A DNA stretch of 9,351 nucleotides from an uncultured Pirellulaceae bacterium. Its GTDB lineage: Bacteria > Planctomycetota > Planctomycetia > Pirellulales > Pirellulaceae. A model generated the notes under the pieces. The model was not told the DNA's origin, made no database searches, and saw only the letters and a program-made list of their open reading frames with translations. This document shows positions 1-6,555 of the stretch, piece by piece (the first letter of the stretch is position 1; each line of letters begins with the position of its first letter). The translations under genes and the position numbers were made by a program. The DNA lies in the NCBI GenBank assembly GCA_947258905.1, contig CAMYKF010000689.1, positions 1-9,351 of the forward strand. The letters are read 5' to 3'.

Positions 1-1
1 C

Positions 2-91
2 GCGCCGTTGCCGGAGCCCTGGCATCACGAACACTCCGGCGACGTCGACCTGACCTTCGACGAACCGGTGGACGACATCGTGGTGGTTTAA
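2..91 (+). CDS. C-terminal tail of an unidentified protein (5' end outside window)
   Basis: An open frame runs from the left edge to a TAA at 89-91. It gives 29 residues, beginning APLPEPWHHEHSGDV and ending in an acidic and then hydrophobic stretch (DEPVDDIVVV). No domain can be recognised from so short a piece. The reading is supported by the strong hairpin with a T run 30 bp downstream, which is where a plus-strand gene should end, and by the lack of any competing gene on the other strand here. The call that this is a real gene end is inference. The product is unknown. Confidence 0.45.
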   Translation, partial: APLPEPWHHEHSGDVDLTFDEPVDDIVVV

Positions 92-114
92 TCCGGACCC
101 TGGCGGCCGTGCAC

Positions 115-147
115 AAAAAAAGGCTGCCCCGCAGGGCAGCTTTTTTT
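115..147. terminator. Bidirectional Rho-independent terminator between convergent genes
   Basis: The arms GCTGCCC (123-129) and GGGCAGC (134-140) pair across a CGCA loop. Seven T follow at 141-147 and seven A precede at 115-121, so the same hairpin is followed by a U run in either direction, and the A/T flanks can extend the stem. It lies between the stop of the plus-strand tail (91) and the stop of the minus-strand exporter gene (175), so it can serve both. Confidence 0.88.
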
Positions 148-174
148 GCTTTTCGTAATGTGGTTTCGCGGACG

Positions 175-1500
175 CTAGTTCTGGAACAGTGAGCGAAGAC
201 CATAGGTGAAGAATGTGCTGATGGCAAAGTTAAGCACTTCTTCCTCAGGCGAGTAACGCAGGATCAGCGTATCGCCCTTGTGCACCAGAATCCTCGATCG
301 GGGATCGTTGACCGCCTGGTTGAGGTTCAATCGCATGGCGATTTGACGGTTGCCGGGCAGTTTTCGCAGGATAACCAGCTCGGTCGGCGGTACCTGGCTG
401 GATCCGCCAATGCCCTGACCGCGTAATGTAGACGGACCCACTCCGATCGAAGTACCGGCAATCGCCACTGCGCCAAGAATATCCAGATCGTAGTCACGCG
501 GAATCGGCCACTCACCGCCACCCAGCAAACCACCGGTGTAGTAAACCTCGGTTTCACGCGATTCAACATAGACGACGTCGCCGTCTCGCAGGATCACATC
601 TTCCGGGCGGAAATTTGGCACTTCGCCGGGAGCAACACGCAACGGAATCGTCACGGCGGCACCCTGCTCCGGCAGGGCCGGGTTGACCATATTGGCAGGA
701 TTGAATTGGCCAGCATACATTTGCTGCATTTGATTGAAGCGTTCCTCGGTTTGCAGATTGTCACCACGCAGGATGGTGACTTCCGCCTTGGCATTAAGAC
801 CTGGCAAACCGCCGGTTTGCGACAGGGCATTCAGCACGTCATTTTCATAGGCGGGCAGTTGCAGCACGAATCCGCGACTGCTCAAATCCGAACGGTCAAA
901 CACACCGCTGGTACGCTGTTGCACACCCAGGGCAGCTTGATTTCCTCCGGAAAGCTGATTGTCCTGACGGACGACGAACACGCGGAACGTGCGTTTTCTC
1001 AGCAAGGTCACGATCACGCGGGCATCGACCAGAATCTCTTCCTCGCGGTACCGACGCTTGACCAGTTCCTCCACCTGAGCGACGGTGAGGCCGCGAATCG
1101 GAATCGGATCGATCAGGGGCAGCGATATCGTTCCATCCTCACGAACGGGAATCGGGAAACCAATACCGGGCGATAGATCGCTTTGCGGATCGGGAATCGT
1201 TACCGGCGGGGCCTCGTCGGAACTGCCCAGCACGCCGTCAATAAACACGCCCAGAATATCATCCTTGTCCAAAATATAGGCTGGCGGCTTGAGGTTCCGC
1301 AACAACGAGACGTCGATTGGACGCTTGTTGGCTTGCGGCGGCGCCAGAAATTCGGGCGGTACCAGTTCGGCGGGAATCGCGTTGATTGGCGAAACGATCG
1401 ATGTGCATCCACTCAGGCCGAAGCACAGGCAGATTGGCATGAGTAACCACAATCGCCCGATGCATTTTCGCAAATCGAATTTGGCGGCTTGTTTGTCCAT
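175..1500 (-). CDS. Wza-like polysaccharide export outer-membrane lipoprotein (Poly_export / SLBB)
   Basis: Predicted 441-residue outer-membrane channel protein for exopolysaccharide or capsule export. The N-terminus has basic residues, a hydrophobic stretch (about 17-29) and a lipobox LSGC with Cys32, so a lipidated secreted protein is expected. Residues about 72-166 fit the Poly_export (PES) domain: it opens with PPAYILDKDDILGVFIDG and later has VREDGTISLPLI followed by GLTVAQVEELVKRRY. SLBB-type beta-grasp segments follow: one around 170-245, a strand LRDGDVVYVE near 304-313, and a second about 319-416 ending HKGDTLILRY. The last 20 residues are partly hydrophobic, as in the C-terminal membrane-spanning helix of Wza; that comparison is inference. 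The length is somewhat above E. coli Wza (about 380). The start is supported by AAGGAG at 1511-1516, 10 nt upstream. No Wzc-like kinase, flippase or glycosyltransferase lies within the window, so its polysaccharide partner is unknown. Confidence 0.88.
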   Translation of the reverse strand: MDKQAAKFDLRKCIGRLWLLMPICLCFGLSGCTSIVSPINAIPAELVPPEFLAPPQANKRPIDVSLLRNLKPPAYILDKDDILGVFIDGVLGSSDEAPPVTIPDPQSDLSPGIGFPIPVREDGTISLPLIDPIPIRGLTVAQVEELVKRRYREEEILVDARVIVTLLRKRTFRVFVVRQDNQLSGGNQAALGVQQRTSGVFDRSDLSSRGFVLQLPAYENDVLNALSQTGGLPGLNAKAEVTILRGDNLQTEERFNQMQQMYAGQFNPANMVNPALPEQGAAVTIPLRVAPGEVPNFRPEDVILRDGDVVYVESRETEVYYTGGLLGGGEWPIPRDYDLDILGAVAIAGTSIGVGPSTLRGQGIGGSSQVPPTELVILRKLPGNRQIAMRLNLNQAVNDPRSRILVHKGDTLILRYSPEEEVLNFAISTFFTYGLRSLFQN

Positions 1501-1510
1501 GACAACTAAA

Positions 1511-1516
1511 CTCCTT
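1511..1516 (-). promoter_or_regulatory. Ribosome binding site of the polysaccharide export gene
   Basis: The minus strand reads AAGGAG followed by 10 nt and the ATG at 1500. It supports that start over internal Met codons. Confidence 0.7.
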
Positions 1517-1586
1517 GTCGCAGCTATAAAGCCAGGGCTTTCTCTGACTGCGTTAAATACCTGACCTCAAGTGGATTGTTGTGTAC

Positions 1587-2402
1587 CTATCGTTGCGGCA
1601 TCGCCGGGACGCCGGCGGGCATGAACCGCAATGGCATCGGCTGATTCGCCGCAGGCGCCGGAGGAGCCGACACCGGGGTTCCGGGAACCAGCGGCGTGGC
1701 CGCGGGTGCCATCGTTTCAGACGTGATCGTGCCATCCGCCGTGTATGGCGTGTTGGCATAAGGCACATTGGCCTGGGGCGATAACGCATCGAGACTGCCG
1801 TCGCGAACCGGGGCCAGACCAGCGTTTCCGTCAACCTGGATTCCACCATGGTGGTTCTTGATTTGCTCTTCCGCGAGCATGTCCTTAATCAGATCGCGGT
1901 GAACCTGCACTCCAAAAAAGGCGCCGGCACCATCTGTCCTGGCCGCTCCCGCACCAGCTTCGTACCCGGCAAACCAGGCGTTCTGCATTTCCGCGCCCTC
2001 GTGGGACCGGTACTGGAAGCTCCAGTATTTTTCCGGAGGCAAGGCCGGGCACTGCCCCGAACCGCCATCGCAAATGTTCTCGTAACCGGCGCAGAAACCT
2101 TCCTTGAAATGGTCAGCATGAACGCGTTCGCAGTGCCCAAACCGCATATGAAAGGCCCGTTTGGACCATACGCAATCACGCAGACAATTGACCTGCTCTA
2201 CAATGATTTGATCAACGAATCCACAGGCTCCTCCGATTCCGCCGCGGGTACAGCAACCGGACGATCCAAGAGCCAACAGGGCAAGGGTCGTGGCCATTGA
2301 AAAACAAACCACGTGTTGAAACAAACCTTTGCGGGTCGGTGTTTGGTTTCGGGAATTGCGCGGAGACACGATATCTCGTGACTTGGCCATGATCCCCCCC
2401 AT
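1587..2402 (-). CDS. Planctomycete-specific Cys-rich secreted protein, function unknown
   Basis: A 271-residue protein. The N-terminus is basic (RKGLFQH near 24-30), followed by a hydrophobic segment (about 31-46) ending in SSGCC. This is a signal peptide, possibly of a lipoprotein with Cys50 or Cys51, but the -3 residue before Cys50 is Ser, so the lipobox is weak. The core (about 90-165) shows spaced F-x3-GY, GG-x3-CP, LPPEKYW, Y, W-x2-GYEAG and DG motifs. From memory these recur in many planctomycete hypothetical proteins. There are eight Cys between 50 and 118. The C-terminal third (about 190-271) is low complexity, rich in Pro, Ala and Thr, and probably extended. The start is uncertain: the ATG at 2402 has no ribosome site, while the ATG at 2390 has a G-run only 3 nt upstream and would give MAKSRD at the N-terminus. 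It lies 86 bp upstream of the exporter gene in the same direction, so co-transcription is possible. I do not assign a function. Confidence 0.8.
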   Translation of the reverse strand: MGGIMAKSRDIVSPRNSRNQTPTRKGLFQHVVCFSMATTLALLALGSSGCCTRGGIGGACGFVDQIIVEQVNCLRDCVWSKRAFHMRFGHCERVHADHFKEGFCAGYENICDGGSGQCPALPPEKYWSFQYRSHEGAEMQNAWFAGYEAGAGAARTDGAGAFFGVQVHRDLIKDMLAEEQIKNHHGGIQVDGNAGLAPVRDGSLDALSPQANVPYANTPYTADGTITSETMAPAATPLVPGTPVSAPPAPAANQPMPLRFMPAGVPAMPQR

Positions 2403-2735
2403 TTTGATTTACTTATTTGCAAGCTGCGAACGAACCAATGGCAATTCGCATGGTGTGACTTCAGGAAATTAATCGCCATTTGGAGTTGGGGGAATTTAAC
2501 GAAGATTCCTGTTATGCGTGTTTTCCGCAAAAAAACTTTTGTGCGCTCTTTCAGGGTTGTGCGTTTTTTGCCAGTCCTGCTGGCGGCTGCGAGGTGACAG
2601 ATGGCTCAAAACTGGCCCCATCGCTTAACTGCAAACGCAGCACCGTTGCGGCGTAACAGCGGAAAGACACTGCAAAAAAAACGGCTGGACATTCCAGCCG
2701 TCTATGCAAGCAAGTGATTCGAAATTGCCGCGATG
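2403..2735. other. Intergenic region with no gene seen
   Basis: Between the dehydrogenase stop and the Cys-rich protein start I see no credible coding sequence. The right side holds the dehydrogenase terminator (2674-2700). The rest is A/T-richer around 2400-2570 and should contain the minus-strand promoter of the Cys-rich gene, but I could not pick a convincing -35/-10 pair. A small hairpin (GCCAG 2570-2574 with CTGGC 2580-2584) lacks a T run on the strand where one would be needed. Confidence 0.6.
2674..2700 (-). terminator. Rho-independent terminator of the amino-acid dehydrogenase gene
   Basis: Read on the minus strand, an 8-bp stem CGGCTGGA/TCCAGCCG (2693-2700 with 2682-2689) closes on a 3-nt loop and is followed by eight T (2681-2674). 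It begins 35 nt downstream of the dehydrogenase stop codon at 2736, so the gene ends its own transcript and is separated from the Cys-rich protein gene. Confidence 0.9.
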
Positions 2736-3887
2736 CTAGTTCGAACGGCGATAGCTCATGGCTTCCTTGACCCGCTCGCGGGCCAATTCCAGGGCAGCGT
2801 CCCGCGGCAAGACACCATCAATCCTGGCCTTGGTCAAAACTGCACGGGTGTTTTCACGCATTTTTTCGGCGATTTCCGTGAAGGCCTGATTCTTGGTCCC
2901 GCCGTGGTATTCGACCGAACCGCAAATCACGCCGCCGGCGTTGGCAACGAAGTCCGGGACGCTGAGAATGCCCCGGTCATGCAGGATTTTTTCGGCGCCT
3001 GCCGTGCAGGGGATATTGGCTCCCTGCAAAATCACCTTGCAACTGACTCGATGCGCATTTTCCCCGGTGATGACATCGGGCTGGGCTGCTGGCACAAAGA
3101 TGTCGCAGTCGATATCGATGAAATCGTCGCGGCCCAGCTTGGTGGCGTCGGCATAGCCAGTAACGCCTTTGCCTTCATGCATGCAACGAACCAGTTCTTC
3201 AATATCCAGGCCATCCTCATTGTGCACCGTACCATCGATGTCGGTGGCCACGGTTAGTATGGAACCACGCTCGACCAGATATCGAGCGGCATGCTGGCCG
3301 ACGTTGCCAAATCCCTGCATGCTGACTCGCGCGCCCTTCAGATCCAGATCGCAAAATTCCTGGGCAATCTCTCCGCACACGGCCAGCCCGTAACCGGTGG
3401 CTCCCACCTGGTCCAGCGGAATGCCGCCCAGCACCGATGACAGCCCAACCGAGCGACGGATCTCGTCCCTCACCCAGGCCATGCAGGTTTCATCGGTGCC
3501 CATGTCGGGACCGGGGATGTATTGATGCAATCCCTCGATGGCCCGGGCAAACTGGCGAATCAGCACTTCCTTTTGTTCCATCGTGATTTTTCGCGGGTCG
3601 GCAATGATGCCCGATTTCCCGCCGCCGTGGGGGATGCCAGCCAGCGCGTTTTTCCAGGTCATGGCGCGGGCCAGCCGGAAGACTTCCTCGGTATTGACGG
3701 TGGGAGTCATGCGAATGCCGCCGATGCCGGGACCAATAGCTGCATTGTCGATTACGACGATGCCTTTCAGTTCGCATCGTGGCTCATACACGTAAACCAC
3801 TTTTTCGGGGCCGTATTCATCCGCGAATTCGTCGAAAACGGTCAGTTCGGGTTGGTATTTTGTTTCGTCCACTACGGCTTGCGACAT
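2736..3887 (-). CDS. Glu/Leu/Phe/Val-family amino-acid dehydrogenase
   Basis: NAD(P)-dependent oxidative deamination of an L-amino acid to its 2-oxo acid, a cytoplasmic reaction; 383 residues from the chosen start. Family marks, numbered from this start: MTWKNA with Lys79, the signature IPHGGGKSGIIADP with catalytic Lys91, GPDMGTD with the catalytic-type Asp128, the Rossmann loop GFGNVG at 192-197, a strand-end TDIDG, and ANAGG at 315-319. The segment before the signature is GPGIGGIRM. Glutamate dehydrogenases carry Lys at the position of Ile55 (GPxKGG), while leucine dehydrogenase has Leu there. The body around Asp128 is nevertheless glutamate-dehydrogenase-like, so I leave the substrate open. 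Start choice: the ATG at 3887 has GGAG 7 nt upstream; an in-frame ATG at 3920 would add 11 residues but has no ribosome site. It is monocistronic, judged by its own terminator and a 173-bp gap upstream. Confidence 0.92.
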   Translation of the reverse strand: MSQAVVDETKYQPELTVFDEFADEYGPEKVVYVYEPRCELKGIVVIDNAAIGPGIGGIRMTPTVNTEEVFRLARAMTWKNALAGIPHGGGKSGIIADPRKITMEQKEVLIRQFARAIEGLHQYIPGPDMGTDETCMAWVRDEIRRSVGLSSVLGGIPLDQVGATGYGLAVCGEIAQEFCDLDLKGARVSMQGFGNVGQHAARYLVERGSILTVATDIDGTVHNEDGLDIEELVRCMHEGKGVTGYADATKLGRDDFIDIDCDIFVPAAQPDVITGENAHRVSCKVILQGANIPCTAGAEKILHDRGILSVPDFVANAGGVICGSVEYHGGTKNQAFTEIAEKMRENTRAVLTKARIDGVLPRDAALELARERVKEAMSYRRSN

Positions 3888-3894
3888 CGCGCTA

Positions 3895-3898
3895 CTCC
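3895..3898 (-). promoter_or_regulatory. Ribosome binding site that decides the dehydrogenase start
   Basis: The minus strand reads GGAG, 7 nt before the ATG at 3887. The longer start at 3920 lacks such a site, so translation probably begins at MSQAVVDE. Confidence 0.65.
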
Positions 3899-3925
3899 AG
3901 GCAGTTAACTCATCTTTCATTCAAG

Positions 3926-3972
3926 AGCGGCCGAACAGGATTCGATAAACCGGTACGTGCCGGCAGGCCGCT
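3926..3972. promoter_or_regulatory. Nested dyad element upstream of the dehydrogenase gene
   Basis: A near-perfect 14-bp palindrome, CCGGTACGTGCCGG at 3950-3963 (one mismatched pair), sits 62 bp upstream of the ATG at 3887. It lies inside a larger inverted repeat, AGCGGCC (3926-3932) with GGCCGCT (3966-3972). No T run follows on the minus strand, so a terminator is unlikely. An operator or a structured 5' leader of the dehydrogenase gene is a reasonable but unproven reading. Confidence 0.4.
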
Positions 3973-4007
3973 GCGGGGACTGGAACCGTCGAGAGGATTT
4001 TAACTGG

Positions 4008-4031
4008 AAACGCCGCGTTTTTGTAGCGGCG
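4008..4031 (-). terminator. Possible weak terminator after the LolD-type gene
   Basis: Arms CGCCGC (4011-4016) and GCGGCG (4026-4031) pair across a 9-nt loop, about 30 nt downstream of the ATPase stop codon at 4061. On the minus strand only three T follow (4010-4008), so it would be weak at best. Confidence 0.35.
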
Positions 4032-4060
4032 GAATGACACGTTGCCGGATTGCCCGAAAA

Positions 4061-4852
4061 CTAGGCTGCCACGCGGCCTTCGGTCAGGCGGATGATCCGG
4101 TTGGCAGACTGGGCGATTTCGTCGTCGTGAGTGACCATCACGATCGTCAGGGATTCCTCGTCGCGCAAGGTCATCAGGGCGCGAATCACTTCCTCGCCAT
4201 TTTGCCGGTCGAGGTTGCCCGTCGGTTCGTCAGCCAGCAATAGTTGTGGCTTGGTGATCAGGGCCCGGGCAATCGCCGCACGTTGCATTTCTCCGCCGGA
4301 CATCTGGTTGGGCCGATGTTGCAGACGATGCCCCAATCCGACTTTTTCCAGCAGCGATTTGGCCCGTTTTTCGTAGTGGCGTCGATTGCGTAGCCAGGCG
4401 AACAGGCCGTTGCCAATCATTCGCGGCACCATCACGTTTTCCAGCGCCGTCAGTTCTGGCAGCAAGTGATAGAACTGGAAGATCAGGCCAATGTCGCGAT
4501 TCCGCAAGCGGTCGCGTTCCAGCGGTTTCATGGTGTTGACGCAATCCTGACCGATCCAGATTTCCCCTTCGTCGGGCTTGTCCAGTGTGCCGAGCAGGTG
4601 CAGCAGCGTGCTTTTGCCCGAACCGCTCTGCCCCACGATGGCGGCAAACTCCCCTTCGCCAATCGCGACGTCGACTCCACGCAGCACGGGCACAACAACG
4701 CTGCCCGAATGGTAACTCTTGTGCACGTTGACGGCCGTCAGTGCCGTGGGTTGCGTGACACGCAGGCGATCGCGTGGACAGTCTGTCACTGGCGAAACGG
4801 ACGCGGCTGTGCCCTCGGTCGCATGGCTAATCGGTTGTGCCTGACTACTCAT
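4061..4852 (-). CDS. LolD-type ABC transporter ATP-binding protein
   Basis: The ATPase that would drive the permease encoded just upstream, in a lipoprotein-releasing (LolCDE) or MacB-like type VII ABC transporter at the cytoplasmic face of the inner membrane; 263 residues. All nucleotide-binding motifs are present: Walker A GQSGSGKST (74-82), Q-loop Gln126 in FQFYHLLPELTALENV, signature MSGGEMQRAAIARAL from 184 (Met in place of the usual Leu), Walker B LLLADEP (204-210), the D-loop GNLD typical of LolD/MacB, and H-loop His242 in VTHD. About 38 residues precede the start of the usual domain (ALTAVNVHKSY), a longer lead than in E. coli LolD. Start choice: the ATG at 4852 overlaps the upstream stop (ATGAGTAG) and has GGAGG 9 nt before it. 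An in-frame ATG at 4921 would lie 77 nt inside the permease gene and give an odd Cys/Arg-rich lead. The substrate, lipoprotein or other, cannot be told from sequence. Confidence 0.93.
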   Translation of the reverse strand: MSSQAQPISHATEGTAASVSPVTDCPRDRLRVTQPTALTAVNVHKSYHSGSVVVPVLRGVDVAIGEGEFAAIVGQSGSGKSTLLHLLGTLDKPDEGEIWIGQDCVNTMKPLERDRLRNRDIGLIFQFYHLLPELTALENVMVPRMIGNGLFAWLRNRRHYEKRAKSLLEKVGLGHRLQHRPNQMSGGEMQRAAIARALITKPQLLLADEPTGNLDRQNGEEVIRALMTLRDEESLTIVMVTHDDEIAQSANRIIRLTEGRVAA

Positions 4853-6500
4853 ATCGAAGTGCCTCCACAGGATGAAGACGTGCCGCGCGAATCGCCGGCA
4901 ACACGCTGGCCATGACCGCAATCAAGATCGCGCCCAGGGCTACCCAGCAAACCATCCACGGACTGACGATGGTGGGAATCTCGTCGAAGAAATAAATCAT
5001 CGGGTCATAAACCTTGGTGCCCGTGATGTTCTGAATCACGTTGGCAATCCCGTTGATGTTCCAGACGAATATCAGGCCCAGCAAAATGCCCACACCAGTT
5101 CCCACGGTCCCCAGGGACAGGCCGTAGCCCAGAAAGATCGACATGACGCCGCGGCCCGGTGCTCCCAGCGATTTGAGAATACCGATGTCCCGGGTCTTTT
5201 CCACAACGATCATGAAAAACGTTGCCAGGATGCCGAATCCAGCCACACCAATGATCAAAAACAACAGGATATTGAGGATCGTCAGTTCCAGGTTCACGGC
5301 GTTCAGCAACGGTCGTTGCGTATCCTGCCACGTCTGAATGACGTACGGCATATCCGGTGGAAAAAATGCGATCAGCTTGTCCCGCATTTGATCCAGGTCG
5401 GCACCAGGTTTCATTTTGATCTGAATGGCCGACACGCTGGCTGTACCCCGCCACGGATCGATCATTCCGCGAATCTTCTGCAGGTGACTCAGCGGCATAA
5501 AGGCAAACGAACTGTCGTACTCGTGCATGTTGGAACTGTAAAAGTCCACAATCGTGCAGTTTTCCATGATCGGCGAAGGATTGTCGCCGGCCGTAGGCAA
5601 CGTCACATGCACATCGTCCCCGGGTCGCAACAGATAAAGCTCCTGGGCCGGACCCCGATCGGACGCGGGAATGCTGCGATGGGAAATCCCTTTGCCGATA
5701 ATCAGCCCCACATACTGGTCGCGGGAAGCATCAAAGATGTCCTCGGCGGCAATCGGAGCGCGATACTGTTCCGACGGATCAACATATGGCAGGCCGCGGT
5801 TGGCGACGCCGGCCGTTTGACGCTCGTCGATCCCTGTGGCAGGCAATACTGGCGTTTCGGTGGGCAGCGGCGGCAAGCCCTGTGCCTGTTGTTGAGTAGC
5901 CCGGGGAGCAGGCTGAGAAGGCGAAGCTTCATTCATCGGCGTGGGCAATGTCCGCTGACGATGCTGCTGCAACTGGCGAATTTGCTCCTGATACTGCCGA
6001 TCGAGTTCAGCGATCTTGCGGCGGTAGGGCCAGCCGCATTCGCCAATTTCCGGATCGTAACCTTCGCTACGCAATTCAAACGAAGGATCCTGCTGGTTCA
6101 GGGCGTTGGTCAGATAAGGTTCAAAGTCCGTGACCGTGCCAAAGGTTTCGTCGTCGATACCGATCAGCATCACCGTATGCGTCATGGGACGACCGTTAAA
6201 GGTGAACTGCAACATCGCGGGAATACGGACGACTGTCGTTATGGCTTCCAGGTCGTCGCCTGCAAGATTGCGAATCTGCTCCTCACACCATTTGACGTCG
6301 TAGATCTCGCCCATCCCCGGTGGAGCGATTTCAATGTCCGACAGAATGCCGTGCAGCCGTTGATGCATCTGGTCCACAAAACCCGCCATCACGGCATTGA
6401 CCACGATCAGTGTCGCCACACCGAGGGTGACACTGACAATTGAAGCAACAGCGATAAAGCGAGTTCGCAAGTATCGCCAGGCGAGCAGAAATATGTACAT
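4845..6500 (-). CDS. LolC/LolE-type ABC transporter permease (FtsX/MacB fold) with enlarged periplasmic domain
   Basis: Inner-membrane permease, 551 residues, partner of the downstream ATPase. One membrane helix near the N-terminus (about 15-40, after the LAWRYLRTRF lead typical of LolC/E) is followed by a long periplasmic region. Three C-terminal helices follow at about 404-433, 452-480 and 512-537. The coupling segment EKTRDIGILKSLGAPGR (434-450) and the terminal PAIRAARLHPVEALRYE are classic for the FtsX/LolE family. LolC/E proteins are normally about 400-415 residues. The excess lies mainly at about 155-255, with a charged, probably coiled-coil stretch (RKIAELDRQYQEQIRQLQQH, 161-180) and then a Pro/Gln-rich stretch. 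The start at 6500 has AAAGGA 5 nt upstream. It begins 55 nt after the lysS stop, which suggests one operon. Only one permease gene is present, so a homodimer is likely unless a second gene lies elsewhere. Confidence 0.9.
   Translation of the reverse strand: MYIFLLAWRYLRTRFIAVASIVSVTLGVATLIVVNAVMAGFVDQMHQRLHGILSDIEIAPPGMGEIYDVKWCEEQIRNLAGDDLEAITTVVRIPAMLQFTFNGRPMTHTVMLIGIDDETFGTVTDFEPYLTNALNQQDPSFELRSEGYDPEIGECGWPYRRKIAELDRQYQEQIRQLQQHRQRTLPTPMNEASPSQPAPRATQQQAQGLPPLPTETPVLPATGIDERQTAGVANRGLPYVDPSEQYRAPIAAEDIFDASRDQYVGLIIGKGISHRSIPASDRGPAQELYLLRPGDDVHVTLPTAGDNPSPIMENCTIVDFYSSNMHEYDSSFAFMPLSHLQKIRGMIDPWRGTASVSAIQIKMKPGADLDQMRDKLIAFFPPDMPYVIQTWQDTQRPLLNAVNLELTILNILLFLIIGVAGFGILATFFMIVVEKTRDIGILKSLGAPGRGVMSIFLGYGLSLGTVGTGVGILLGLIFVWNINGIANVIQNITGTKVYDPMIYFFDEIPTIVSPWMVCWVALGAILIAVMASVLPAIRAARLHPVEALRYE
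4862..4866 (-). promoter_or_regulatory. Ribosome binding site of the LolD-type gene, inside the permease 3' end
   Basis: The minus strand reads GGAGG, 9 nt before the ATG at 4852. It is encoded within the final codons of the permease, which fits coupled translation of the two subunits and argues against the longer start at 4921. Confidence 0.75.
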
Positions 6501-6505
6501 GGCAG

Positions 6506-6511
6506 TCCTTT
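6506..6511 (-). promoter_or_regulatory. Ribosome binding site of the permease gene
   Basis: The minus strand reads AAAGGA with 5 nt to the ATG at 6500, supporting that start. Confidence 0.55.
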
Positions 6512-6555
6512 GCCGAGTTGATTTTCATGCGGGACATCCCTGCCCCGGTGTCTGT

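Noticed and set aside
2198..2530. A 110-codon minus-strand frame at the 5' end of the Cys-rich protein gene
   Set aside because: It overlaps the signal-peptide region of the Cys-rich protein in another frame and shows no family pattern. The Cys-rich frame has the recognisable planctomycete motifs.
2561..2574. A sigma-54-like CTGGC ... GC arrangement on the minus strand
   Set aside because: The spacing between GG and GC is 8 nt, while sigma-54 promoters need 10, so it does not qualify.
4853..4921. The longer start at 4921 for the LolD-type ATPase
   Set aside because: It would overlap the permease gene by 77 nt and add a Cys/Arg/Trp-rich lead. The ATG at 4852 has a good ribosome site and a stop/start overlap.
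4872..6443. A 523-codon open frame on the plus strand opposite the permease gene
   Set aside because: It is antisense to a clear FtsX/LolE-family gene. Its translation is His/Arg/Gln-rich with no domain or membrane pattern, as expected of a shadow frame in GC-rich DNA.
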